64,000 nucleotides of DNA from Paenibacillus piri (GTDB lineage: Bacteria; Bacillota; Bacilli; Paenibacillales; NBRC-103111). The stretch lies in assembly GCF_004354045.1 (NCBI RefSeq), contig NZ_SMRT01000012.1, positions 62,001 to 126,000 on the forward strand. The letters are read 5' to 3'. The notes under the pieces were generated by a model. It ran no database searches. It was not told where the DNA came from and saw only the letters and a program-made list of their open reading frames with translations. The translations under genes were made by a program, and so were the position numbers. This document shows, one piece after another, positions 53,180 to 61,038 of the stretch; within the stretch, counting starts at the first letter, position 1; every line of letters begins with the position of its first letter.

Positions 53180-53884
53180 ATGAAAATACTTGTTGTAGAA
53201 GACGACCTTCATCTGCTCAAAACGATAAAAACATTGCTTGAGGAAGAAGGTCATCAGGTTGACCCGACGGATTGCGGCGATGAAGGCTGCTATATGGCGG
53301 AGCAAGGGGGATACGATCTGCTGGTGCTCGATCTGATGCTGCCGGGGATGGACGGACTCAAGATCGTCCGCAGCGTTCGCGCCAAGCAGGTGCTGACCCC
53401 GATATTATTTCTTACGGCGAGAGATAGCATCGAGGATATGGTGAAAGGGCTCGATACGGGCGCTGACGATTACATGACCAAGCCGTTTGAGGTGCCCGAG
53501 CTGCTGGCCCGGGTGCGAGCGCTGCTGCGAAGACGCGGACCGGTAGACAATGAGGGAGGGCTTGCGTATCATCGGATTGTTTTGAATACGAGAAGCAAGG
53601 AAGCCGTGATTGGCGGGGAGCCGATGGAGCTTACACAAAAGGAATTCGAGCTGCTCGAATATTTGCTGCGCAATCGGGAGCAAATATTGACGCGGGAACA
53701 AATCTGCATGCGGGTGTGGGGACTCGATTCCGACGTCGGGTCGAACGTTGTCGATGTATATATATATTATTTGCGAAAAAAATTGAAAGCGTTCGATTAC
53801 GATCACATCATCCAGACGATCCGAAACGTCGGCTATATGTTAAAGGAGTATGCTGCATGTTCAACAAAATCCGAATCCGGTTGA
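53180..53884 (+). CDS. OmpR-family response regulator
   Basis: 234 residues. Receiver acidic pair EDD (7-9), Asp51 (LLVLDLMLPGMDG), Lys in YMTKPFEVPELLAR; C-terminal winged helix MELTQKEFELLEYLLRNREQ with SNVVDVYIYYLRKKL. ATG 53180 chosen, 10 nt after GGGGAGG; an ATG at 53171 touches the ribosome site. A 27-bp overlap with the kinase gene. It likely binds the 11-bp repeats at 44755. Confidence 0.92.
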   Translation: MKILVVEDDLHLLKTIKTLLEEEGHQVDPTDCGDEGCYMAEQGGYDLLVLDLMLPGMDGLKIVRSVRAKQVLTPILFLTARDSIEDMVKGLDTGADDYMTKPFEVPELLARVRALLRRRGPVDNEGGLAYHRIVLNTRSKEAVIGGEPMELTQKEFELLEYLLRNREQILTREQICMRVWGLDSDVGSNVVDVYIYYLRKKLKAFDYDHIIQTIRNVGYMLKEYAACSTKSESG

Positions 53885-55248
53885 CGGTGCTGAATGCGGC
53901 GGTCTTTTTCGTGATCCTCGCCTGCTTCGGCGCGGTCGTATATTACGAGCTTCGACATCAATTGTATGCCAAGGTGGACGATTCGCTGCAGACGAGAGTG
54001 CAAAATATCGGGTCGGTTAATATAAAATCCCAGTTTTTTGATTCCACAGAGCCGATGAATGATCCTGCCATGAATGATGATAAGGGATCGGATAAAAGAA
54101 GGATGTTTCTGGTACAGGGAGTCGATCCCCGGGTATTTCTGCTGCTCTGGGATGAGCATGGGAACAGCATTCCGCTCAAGGCCGGAACGGAAATCGACAA
54201 GGCGGCTGTTGCTTTCAAGCCGTACCGGTCGATCCAAACGCCGGAAACAATCAAAGTCGATGGTCATTATTATCGCATGTATACGGTGAACTACGAAAAA
54301 CCTTTGGTCATGAATGTGAGGATATTGTCCGATATTTCTCTTTCGATGGAATCGGGCACGATCATGCCGTATCCATCCATAATTGAGGAATCTGCAAGTA
54401 TAGTGTCCGTGCAAGCGATCGGTATCGTCGATTCCGAGCAAAACATGCTCAGAATATTGCTCGAGCTCATGCTGTTCGGCATTTTCGGAGGAGGAGCGGT
54501 CACGATGCTGGCGGGGCTCTACTTGGCCAATCAGGCGCTTTTGCCGATCCGGCGCTCCTGGGATAGGCAGCAGCAGTTCGTCGCCGACGCGTCGCATGAG
54601 CTGCGGATGCCGCTGGCGGTCATTCAGGCGAACGCGGAGCTTGTATTTCGCCATCCGGATCATTCCATCCTGCAGATGAGCGAACCGCTTTCCATGGTGC
54701 TCGCGGAATCGAAACGAATGGGCAGACTGACCAGCCAATTGCTTACGCTGGCCAGAGCCGATTCCAATCAGGAGGAGATGATGCTCAAGCCATTGTCGCT
54801 CGATACCGTGATCAGGGAAGCGATGCAAAAATTCGAACCGCTTGCCGAGCTGAAGCGGCAGAAGCTGGAAATGAATTTGGAAAACGGGCTTGAAATGACG
54901 GGGGATAGCGAACGGCTGCATCAGCTGGTCGTGATCTTGCTCGACAACAGCATGAAGTTCACTCCGGAGAAGGGGATGATCCGGGTTTTGGCCTGCCGTA
55001 ACGGTCAACATATCGAGGTTGTCGTGGAAGATACGGGAATCGGAATCCCGGCCGAAGATTTGCCGCATATTTTTGACCGTTTTTACCGCGGCGACAAGGC
55101 GCGAACACGCAGCAGCGGCGGAACCGGCCTTGGACTTGCGATCGCGAAATGGATCGCGACCAAGCATGGCGGCGATATAACCGTGGCAAGCGCAATCGGA
55201 CAAGGTACGACGGTAACGCTTCGTTTGCCTGCGAAGCAGAGGAAATAA
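53857..55248 (+). CDS. sensor histidine kinase
   Basis: 463 residues. Helix ~8-30, ~170-residue extracellular sensor (~32-195), helix ~203-225, a short HAMP-like linker, HisKA with His247 in DASHELRMPLAVIQANAELV, HATPase with N-box VVILLDNSMKFT and G-box GGTGLGLAIAKWIATKHGG. The His box has Met where Thr is usual (HELRMP), which may affect phosphatase activity. Pairs with the preceding regulator. AAAGGAG is 8 nt before the ATG. Confidence 0.92.
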   Translation: MFNKIRIRLTVLNAAVFFVILACFGAVVYYELRHQLYAKVDDSLQTRVQNIGSVNIKSQFFDSTEPMNDPAMNDDKGSDKRRMFLVQGVDPRVFLLLWDEHGNSIPLKAGTEIDKAAVAFKPYRSIQTPETIKVDGHYYRMYTVNYEKPLVMNVRILSDISLSMESGTIMPYPSIIEESASIVSVQAIGIVDSEQNMLRILLELMLFGIFGGGAVTMLAGLYLANQALLPIRRSWDRQQQFVADASHELRMPLAVIQANAELVFRHPDHSILQMSEPLSMVLAESKRMGRLTSQLLTLARADSNQEEMMLKPLSLDTVIREAMQKFEPLAELKRQKLEMNLENGLEMTGDSERLHQLVVILLDNSMKFTPEKGMIRVLACRNGQHIEVVVEDTGIGIPAEDLPHIFDRFYRGDKARTRSSGGTGLGLAIAKWIATKHGGDITVASAIGQGTTVTLRLPAKQRK

Positions 55249-55279
55249 GTATTTTTTTCCGGGCGGCTGGCGTAGATGC

Positions 55280-55810
55280 TTAAACCGAAAAATATCGGAT
55301 CAAGCCGAGCAAGGCATAGCCGAACAAAATCGTTCCGGAGCCAATGCCGGTAATTGCGCTGTTGGCAACCTGCAGTTTACGGGAAGCGAATAACGAAACG
55401 ATGGAAACTGCGACCAGAAGCGCCGCCAAAATGTACAAGCCGGGATCGTCAAATACGCTTTTTAAGCCGATAAAGTGAATGCCTACAATAAAGGCGATCC
55501 AAGGGGCAACATCGTTTTTGCGCTTCAGTTTAATTAAAATCCAGGCCCCGATACCCGCTGCAAAAAATTCAGTATATACGGAAATCAAGTAGCTTTTGAA
55601 TGCGCCCTTGTCTGACAAAGCGGAGGGCGCGTCCCAGTTCGTCACACTTAAATAGACGCCTAGCAAGCATACGAGCAGCGCTGCGCCGGATGCAATGCCG
55701 ATGTATTTGCGCCAGCTCGCTCTCGGATTTTCCTGTGCCCAGCCGAACCAGCAAAAGCTAAACATGCCGAAAATGGATGCGTACATGGCGTAATCCCTTA
55801 TATATTCCAT
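55280..55810 (-). CDS. small integral membrane protein
   Basis: 176 residues with about six predicted membrane segments (MYASIFGMFSFCWFGW, IGIASGAALLVCLLGVYLSV, LISVYTEFFAAGIGAWILI, WIAFIVGIHFIGL, ILAALLVAVSIVSLFA, GIGSGTILFGYALLGLI). Family not recognised with certainty; similar to conserved hypothetical bacillar membrane proteins. GAGGAGG-like site upstream. Convergent with the kinase gene. Confidence 0.7.
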   Translation of the reverse strand: MEYIRDYAMYASIFGMFSFCWFGWAQENPRASWRKYIGIASGAALLVCLLGVYLSVTNWDAPSALSDKGAFKSYLISVYTEFFAAGIGAWILIKLKRKNDVAPWIAFIVGIHFIGLKSVFDDPGLYILAALLVAVSIVSLFASRKLQVANSAITGIGSGTILFGYALLGLIRYFSV

Positions 55811-55941
55811 TAAATCCCTCCTCGTTGTGGTCGCTCCCGTCCTGCCTTCATTCTAAACAATAAAGCATCCGGCCGCAATTGTAACACTTGCTTTAAAATA
55901 ATCGGTATCCACCTTTTTATGTGGTGCAAATCAAAATATTG

Positions 55942-55983
55942 TTGATAATGGAAACAAAAAGGAATATAATGATTATTGTTTCC
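55942..55983 (+). promoter_or_regulatory. sigma-A promoter with overlapping dyad for the MarR operon
   Basis: TTGATA (55942-55947), 17 bp, TATAAT (55965-55970). GGAAACAA (55950-55957) and TTGTTTCC (55976-55983) form an inverted repeat straddling the -10 box, a good place for MarR repression. Confidence 0.7.
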
Positions 55984-56010
55984 GGTACAACAATAAATGG
56001 AGCGAAGCTG

Positions 56011-56478
56011 ATGACGACTGATGAAAGTTTAAGCTGGATTTTCAATAAAGTGTCGGATCGGCACAGCATCATTAAAAATATTGCCGAAAAAGATTTTATG
56101 TCGGAGCACACGTTTCTTGAAGTGCACTGTATTGATTTTATCGAGAAGCTCAATGACCCTAACGTAACCAAATTAGCCAAAGCATTCCGTATAACGAGAG
56201 GCGCTGTAAGCAAGGTTACCAAGAAATTGCAGCAAAGCGGAAAGATCGAAGCTTATCAAAAGCCGGGAAATAAAAAAGAAATTTATTATAAATTAACAGA
56301 CGCCGGCAGAGTTGTGTTTGAAGCGCACGAGTCGATGCACAGAAGCAGGATCGACAGGGACAGTATTATCTTCAGAAGGTTAAACGACGAGGAGAAATCC
56401 CGGCTTGTCGATATTTTAAAAAAAGTGAACGCACAGCTGGAAATTGAGTTAAGCGGCTTAGGCATGGAAAACTACTGA
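56011..56478 (+). CDS. MarR-family transcriptional regulator
   Basis: 155 residues. Helical N-terminus, winged helix KLAKAFRITRGAVSKVTKKL with wing NKKEIYYKLTDAGRVVFEAH. ATG 56011 after GGAGCG; an upstream in-frame start would lie within the promoter. The hydrolase gene 12 bp downstream shares the operon. Confidence 0.88.
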   Translation: MTTDESLSWIFNKVSDRHSIIKNIAEKDFMSEHTFLEVHCIDFIEKLNDPNVTKLAKAFRITRGAVSKVTKKLQQSGKIEAYQKPGNKKEIYYKLTDAGRVVFEAHESMHRSRIDRDSIIFRRLNDEEKSRLVDILKKVNAQLEIELSGLGMENY

Positions 56479-56490
56479 GAGGTGATCATC

Positions 56491-57330
56491 GTGGTACAAA
56501 CGGGAATTGTTACCTCCGAGGGGGATCAATTATATTACGAAATACGCGGGCAGGGTGAGCCGCTTCTAATGATTTCGGGCGGTGGAGGCGATGCGGGATT
56601 TTATTCGTATGTTGCCGATATACTGGCGGATGAATTTCAGGTCATTACGTACGACCGCCGCGGCAATTCCCGAAGTACCAGGAATGAACCCCAAAATTTT
56701 GAATTAAGCCAACAAGCCCGTGATGCGGTCGCCGTCCTGCACGCGGCAGGCCACGACTCGGCCAATGTGTTCGGAAACAGCGGAGGAGCCATTATTGCGC
56801 TCGAAATGGCTAAAAGCCAGCCGCAAGCGGTTAAAGCCATGGTCGTTCACGAACCGCCTGTCGTCCGGATGCTTCCCGATAGTAAAAAGTGGCTTCGTTT
56901 TTTTGCCGGTGTTTATCGGACACTACACCGATTTGGCGATCAAGCGGCCAACCTGAAATTCAACCTGTCGCTGTCGATCCCGTTCCGTACATTCAAAAGC
57001 GTCCCCAAGGACTTCCAGGAACGCGCAACGAAAGGAAGGAACTACACGTTCATGATGAATCATGAGATGCTTCCTTTTGTGAACTATAAACCCGATGTCG
57101 AGACCATCAAGCTTAACAATGTCATATTGTTTATGGCCGCAGGGCAAATGACGTTGGACAAAAACAAATATTACGGTCGAACGGCCCTCATGTTGGCGGA
57201 TATGCTCGACTGCGACATGGTGACCTTTCCCGGTCATCATCTCTCTTACTTTGATATTCCGGAACAATGGTCCGCTACTTTGCGTGACATCCTTCATAAA
57301 AGTGTAATCAAACTGAAGGACCGGGGCTGA
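56491..57330 (+). CDS. alpha/beta-fold hydrolase
   Basis: 279 residues. Oxyanion region SGGGGDAGFYSYVA; nucleophile elbow GNSGG (~94); TYDRRGNSRS motif; C-terminal catalytic His in FPGHHLSY. GTG 56491 follows GAGGTG by 6 nt. Paralogue of 1029-1862, which is instead under a MerR regulator. Probably an esterase or lactonase of unknown substrate. Confidence 0.87.
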   Translation: MVQTGIVTSEGDQLYYEIRGQGEPLLMISGGGGDAGFYSYVADILADEFQVITYDRRGNSRSTRNEPQNFELSQQARDAVAVLHAAGHDSANVFGNSGGAIIALEMAKSQPQAVKAMVVHEPPVVRMLPDSKKWLRFFAGVYRTLHRFGDQAANLKFNLSLSIPFRTFKSVPKDFQERATKGRNYTFMMNHEMLPFVNYKPDVETIKLNNVILFMAAGQMTLDKNKYYGRTALMLADMLDCDMVTFPGHHLSYFDIPEQWSATLRDILHKSVIKLKDRG

Positions 57331-57429
57331 ACATTTATGTGATTATCTCGTACCGGTTCACACTGATTAGAGTGCGGGCTTTTTTGTGCTGTTTCTGTAG
57401 AATGCCATCCGTCATATTCGTTAATCATC

Positions 57430-57477
57430 AAAAAAATAAAGCAGCCGTTCCCCGGTAAAATACCGGGGAGCGGCTGC
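57430..57477 (-). terminator. terminator of the flavin reductase gene
   Basis: A near-perfect 17-bp stem, 57441-57457 with 57461-57477; the reverse strand continues into TTTATTTTTTT. Confidence 0.88.
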
Positions 57478-57491
57478 GGCTTTATTAGTCG

Positions 57492-58145
57492 TCAAGGCCA
57501 CACTCTCCCGTTCCTTGGAGTATCGTGACGGTAATCCGAATATTTGTCGGCAAACAAGCCGTAACCAAGCCGTTCGGCCGCATGCAGGGGAGCGGCGGGA
57601 TCGCGTGCAACTTCCCCCCGGCTATTTCCGATACCGCGGACCACCCCGACGAACGCCGAATGCGTGTACCTCGAAAATTCCTGAATCTGGTGAATGGGGC
57701 CGAGAGCGGCGCCCGGATACGTTTCCTCCGAGGAAAGAACCAGGCCGATTCGTTTGCGCGACATTTGCTCCAATATCAGGCTTGAATCCGGATAAGAGGC
57801 GGCGTAATAGCAGAAGGAGCGGTCGAAAAAAGCTTTCATTTGAGCGGAAACTCCGTACCAATAAATGGGCGAGCAGAAGACGACGCCATCGGCAGGGAGA
57901 AAATCGTTGAAAAACAGCGCCCGGAAACGGTCGGGGATCGAACATTCCCCATCGGAACGGCGGCAGCTCCGGCAATCGCGCAAAAAGCCCGAAATAAAAT
58001 CGTCCGCAAACCGCAGGGAAACCTCGCTGCCGGCACGTTCCGCCCCATGCCGGACGGCGGCTGCAAGCGCCGCTGAATTACCGTTGCGCCGCGGACTTCC
58101 GACTAGAATAAGAAGCTTTCGGGATGGATGGGATAGGTTCGTCAT
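57492..58145 (-). CDS. flavodoxin-like NADPH-dependent FMN reductase
   Basis: 217 residues. FMN phosphate loop GSPRRNGNSAALAAAV; Cys pair CRSCRRSDGEC (an iron-sulfur-flavoprotein-like loop, C-x2-C); PIYWYGVSAQMKAFFDRSFC substrate loop. It resembles NADPH-dependent FMN reductases/ISF-like proteins (arsenic-resistance H-like and multimeric flavodoxins). AGGAGG 7 nt upstream. Monocistronic with its own terminator; divergent from a LysR gene, which may regulate it. Confidence 0.85.
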   Translation of the reverse strand: MTNLSHPSRKLLILVGSPRRNGNSAALAAAVRHGAERAGSEVSLRFADDFISGFLRDCRSCRRSDGECSIPDRFRALFFNDFLPADGVVFCSPIYWYGVSAQMKAFFDRSFCYYAASYPDSSLILEQMSRKRIGLVLSSEETYPGAALGPIHQIQEFSRYTHSAFVGVVRGIGNSRGEVARDPAAPLHAAERLGYGLFADKYSDYRHDTPRNGRVWP

Positions 58146-58172
58146 TTTTCGTCCTCCTCTATAAACAATTGG

Positions 58173-58373
58173 CTATATAAGTTGAACCAATAAAGCGTGC
58201 CCATTGCATTCCAAAAGGGATGGTCTTGCAGCTTCAGGCATCTTGTTTTGAGTTTCCTTGATCTTATAGGCCTTCGGCTTGAAGAAACTCAAAGCCAAAA
58301 CTCGCCTGCAAGACCATTCCCTTTTTCCATTTCATTGGTTTATCTCGGATATTCTTTGGTTCAACTTATATAG
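58173..58373. mobile_element. 201-bp foldback element (MITE-like)
   Basis: Terminal inverted repeats CTATATAAGTTGAACCAA are perfect over 18 bp (58173-58190 and 58356-58373). Further inside, AAAAGGGATGGTCTTGCA pairs with the reverse complement of TGCAAGACCATTCCCTTTT, one base different, and GAGTTTCCTTGA pairs imperfectly with TTGAAGAAACTC. No coding capacity. It fills the gap between the flavin reductase and LysR genes. Confidence 0.75.
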
Positions 58374-58477
58374 TTGCCCGCTGTTCTGGTTCTATAGTAA
58401 AATCAAATCCGCAGCATGTATAATGATCGATAATCATACATACATCATTTTTGGTGATATCCAAGAGGGGGACAACC

Positions 58478-59332
58478 ATGGAACTGACGGACCTCAAAGT
58501 TTTTGTGGCCATTGCCGAGGAGGGCGGCATTTCACGCGCGGCGGAACGTCTCGATTATGTGCAATCCAACGTGACGGCGCGGCTCCGCAAGCTGGAGGAG
58601 GAGCTGGGGGTTTCTTTGTTTCACCGACTGCCCAAAGGAGTGGCCTTGACGGAAAAGGGGATGGTCTTTCGCGAATACGCCGTTCAAATTTTGCATTTAT
58701 CCGAAGAGGCGGCAAAAGCCGTTCAGGAAACGGACGAACCTAACGGTTCGCTGACTATCGGTGTGGTGGAAACGGTAACTTGCGGCCATTTTATGCAAAT
58801 ATTGTCCGATTATCAGGCCCGGTATCCCCATGTCACGCTAACTCTCGTCACCGGTCAATCTTTCGAGCTGCTGGAGAAACTGCTGAACCATCAACTGGAC
58901 GGAGCATTTTTGATCGGCGAAATTCAGTCGACCAAGCTGATCGTCGAATATCAGGAGAAAGACGAACTGAAATGGCTGGGGCAGCAAAAGGAAGCCGCCA
59001 CTCCCGACCTGTCGGCAGTCAAATGGGCCGTTTCCCCAAAGGGCTGCCCTTTCCGAAACATATTGGAGGAATGGCTTCGCAGCGAAGGGATTACTTCGAT
59101 TCCGGTAATTGAGATCAGCTCTTTGGAAACGCTGCTAAGCTGCGTGCGCTCCGGATTGGCTTCCACGCTGCTTCCTGCCTCGGTGCTGACAGGAGGCTAC
59201 GAACAATTGAGCGCCTATTCGATTCCCGAAAAGTTCCGGCGTACGACAACGAGTCTGGTTCGCCGGCAAAGCCGCTTTTCCCATAAAGCTTTTCAGGCTT
59301 TTGCCGATATGGTCCGGATGAGCGGCTTGTAG
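58478..59332 (+). CDS. LysR-family transcriptional regulator
   Basis: 284 residues: HTH MELTDLKVFVAIAEEGGISR, AAERLDYVQSNVTARLRKLE and a co-inducer domain from ~88 (GSLTIGVVETVTCGHFMQIL). It is in the CysL/YtlI-like style. GAGGGGG lies 7 nt before ATG. Divergent from the FMN reductase gene across the foldback element. Confidence 0.9.
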   Translation: MELTDLKVFVAIAEEGGISRAAERLDYVQSNVTARLRKLEEELGVSLFHRLPKGVALTEKGMVFREYAVQILHLSEEAAKAVQETDEPNGSLTIGVVETVTCGHFMQILSDYQARYPHVTLTLVTGQSFELLEKLLNHQLDGAFLIGEIQSTKLIVEYQEKDELKWLGQQKEAATPDLSAVKWAVSPKGCPFRNILEEWLRSEGITSIPVIEISSLETLLSCVRSGLASTLLPASVLTGGYEQLSAYSIPEKFRRTTTSLVRRQSRFSHKAFQAFADMVRMSGL

Positions 59333-59531
59333 CGAAGAAAGAATAGGAACATGATGTGGCGACTGCTATTTATTAATGATTGATAGGACTATATAATAAA
59401 CGTATACCGAACACGAATTGAAAATATGAACGGTTCGGACAGTCTGAGCAATCGAACGGTCGGGCGATATAGGGAACGGGTACGAACGTTTTCTTATCCT
59501 CACAGCCGCTTAAGCAGATTGGAGGTTGGGC

Positions 59532-60635
59532 ATGCTGCGAGCCATTATCGTGGACGACGAAGAATTATCGGTGAAGCGATTGAAGAAGCTGCTGATCGAG
59601 AGCGGCGAAATTGAAGTTTGTCGAACGTTTCTGAACCCGTTGGAAGCTTACGAATTTGTGAAGGAGAATCCGATCGATATCGCATTTCTCGATATTTCCA
59701 TGCCCGGAATTAATGGAATGACGTTATCCGGCCTGCTGCTGGATCACACTTCGATCGACGTGGTGTTTGTAACCGGTTATGACGATTATGCGGTCCAAGC
59801 ATTCGATATGAGCGCGCTGGACTATTTGATGAAGCCTGTAACGGCCCAGCGATTGTCGAAAACATTGAGCAGAATCAGAAAAGGCCGTCGGAGCATGGCC
59901 GTCGAATCCCGCATATCGGTTCTCCTGTTTAATGGATTGAAAATATTCCAAAAAGGACCTGATCAAGCGCCGTTAAAGCTGAGAAGTCCCAAAACCGAAG
60001 AACTGTTTGCCTTTCTTGTTTGCAAAGGAACCGTCAGCAGGGAAGAAATTATTGATACGTTATGGAGCGAGTTGGAACCGGAAAAAGCATGGAAAAATTT
60101 GAACTCGACCTTGTACTATATTCGAAAAGCGATCGGCGAAAGCAAGCCGGGGAGCTGTATCCTGGCAGGCCGGAACGAAATCCGGATTGAAGAGGGCAGC
60201 GTTTATTGCGATTTGTACGAGTTTGAACTATTGCTGAAGCGAATGAGGCGGTCTCCCGAGAAAAGCGCCGAATTGTTCGAACAAGCGGAAGCGCTGTACA
60301 CGGGGCAGCTATTGAAGGGAAAGGCGTACGAATGGGCGGAAGAAAAAGCGCGCCGAATCGAACAAAATTATATTGAGCTGCTGGAGACCGCCGGTAAATA
60401 CCACCTTACGCATAACCAGCCGCAAAAATCGCTGCATTACTTCGGCGAGATTTTAAAATTGGATGCCATCAGAGAAGATATTCACCATGAGGTGATCCGT
60501 TTATATGTAGCGCTCGGAAGAAAGAATGAGGCATTAAGGCAATATCGCGTTTTGGCGGAGCAGCTGCAGCAGGAGCTCGGGACGAAGCCCGATCCTCTGA
60601 TTAGCGACTATATGACAACTTTGACTCATTCATAA
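59532..60635 (+). CDS. orphan response regulator with winged-helix and BTAD domains (SARP-like)
   Basis: 367 residues. Receiver: DDE 8-10, Asp54 (IAFLDISMPGING), Lys in YLMKPVTAQRL; winged helix ~150-220 (RSPKTEELFAFLVCKGTVSR, EEIIDTLWSELEPEKAWKNL); BTAD ~235-365 (YCDLYEFELLLKRM; AEQLQQELGTKPDPLISDYM). This REC-wHTH-BTAD architecture often pairs with large 7TMR-DISM kinases; none is adjacent, and the kinase at 10784 is the only candidate in this window. GGAGG 6 nt before the ATG; a TTG further upstream is rejected. Confidence 0.9.
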   Translation: MLRAIIVDDEELSVKRLKKLLIESGEIEVCRTFLNPLEAYEFVKENPIDIAFLDISMPGINGMTLSGLLLDHTSIDVVFVTGYDDYAVQAFDMSALDYLMKPVTAQRLSKTLSRIRKGRRSMAVESRISVLLFNGLKIFQKGPDQAPLKLRSPKTEELFAFLVCKGTVSREEIIDTLWSELEPEKAWKNLNSTLYYIRKAIGESKPGSCILAGRNEIRIEEGSVYCDLYEFELLLKRMRRSPEKSAELFEQAEALYTGQLLKGKAYEWAEEKARRIEQNYIELLETAGKYHLTHNQPQKSLHYFGEILKLDAIREDIHHEVIRLYVALGRKNEALRQYRVLAEQLQQELGTKPDPLISDYMTTLTHS

Positions 60636-60650
60636 GCAAGCTTGATGAGG

Positions 60651-60742
60651 AGCCTTGGAATCGGCTTGTGAAGCCGGCCAGTCCCGGGGGGAAAGCATGG
60701 ACTCCAAGACGGCGGTCGCAGCTCCGCCAACGATTACGCAGT
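60651..60742 (+). ncRNA. candidate structured RNA downstream of the BTAD regulator
   Basis: A GC-rich multibranch fold can be drawn: CTTGGA (60654) with TCCAAG (60703) closes GGCTT/AAGCC (60663/60671) and AGTCC/GGACT (60680/60699); GGCGG/CCGCC (60711/60724) follows, then the terminator at 60743. The GGAA...GTGAAGCCGG...GTCCC stretch faintly recalls a cobalamin riboswitch core, but the B12-box is not there. Class unknown. It could be a leader for the YheO/dpp operon, or a 3' UTR structure. Confidence 0.35.
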
Positions 60743-60791
60743 GAGGGTTACCCGTTAACGAGGAACGTTATCGGAGGGGCCCTCTTTTTTT
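60743..60791 (+). terminator. intrinsic terminator behind the structured segment
   Basis: GAGGG (60743-60747) pairs with CCCTC (60780-60784), with an inner CCGTTAACG/CGTTATCGG hairpin, then seven T (60785-60791). Confidence 0.75.
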
Positions 60792-61038
60792 GTGCGATTT
60801 TCCGATTGGAACTTAATCATTATGTTATATTATATAACATAGTTCATAACCCAGTTCATGAAAACGAAAGAAATAAATAAAAAATCCAATTTTTATGACG
60901 ATTATTTGAATTTCACGAAAACATATGTGATGAAATATAACATTAATCTAAAAAAATGTTTGACTAAACGAAAGGTTTGTATTTATAATTACCTTATTAA
61001 AATTATTTTGATAACAAAAAAAATAATTAGAAAGTGTG
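60792..61038 (+). other. AT-rich gap with 21-bp palindrome upstream of the YheO-like gene
   Basis: Sharply more AT-rich than its surroundings. TATGTTATAT and ATATAACATA form a perfect dyad around one T (60821-60841). Any open frame here is Lys/Ile/Asn-rich, has no clear ribosome site and is rejected. The dyad is a plausible operator for the next gene's product. Confidence 0.55.

Noticed and set aside
53833..55203. 456-codon reverse-strand frame opposite the histidine kinase
   Set aside because: Shadow of the kinase gene caused by biased third positions; no recognisable domain.
60654..60742. Cobalamin riboswitch
   Set aside because: Only the GGAA...GTGAA...CCGG...GTCCC stretch is vaguely similar; the conserved B12-box and downstream AGTCAGGA element are absent and the downstream genes are not cobalamin-related.
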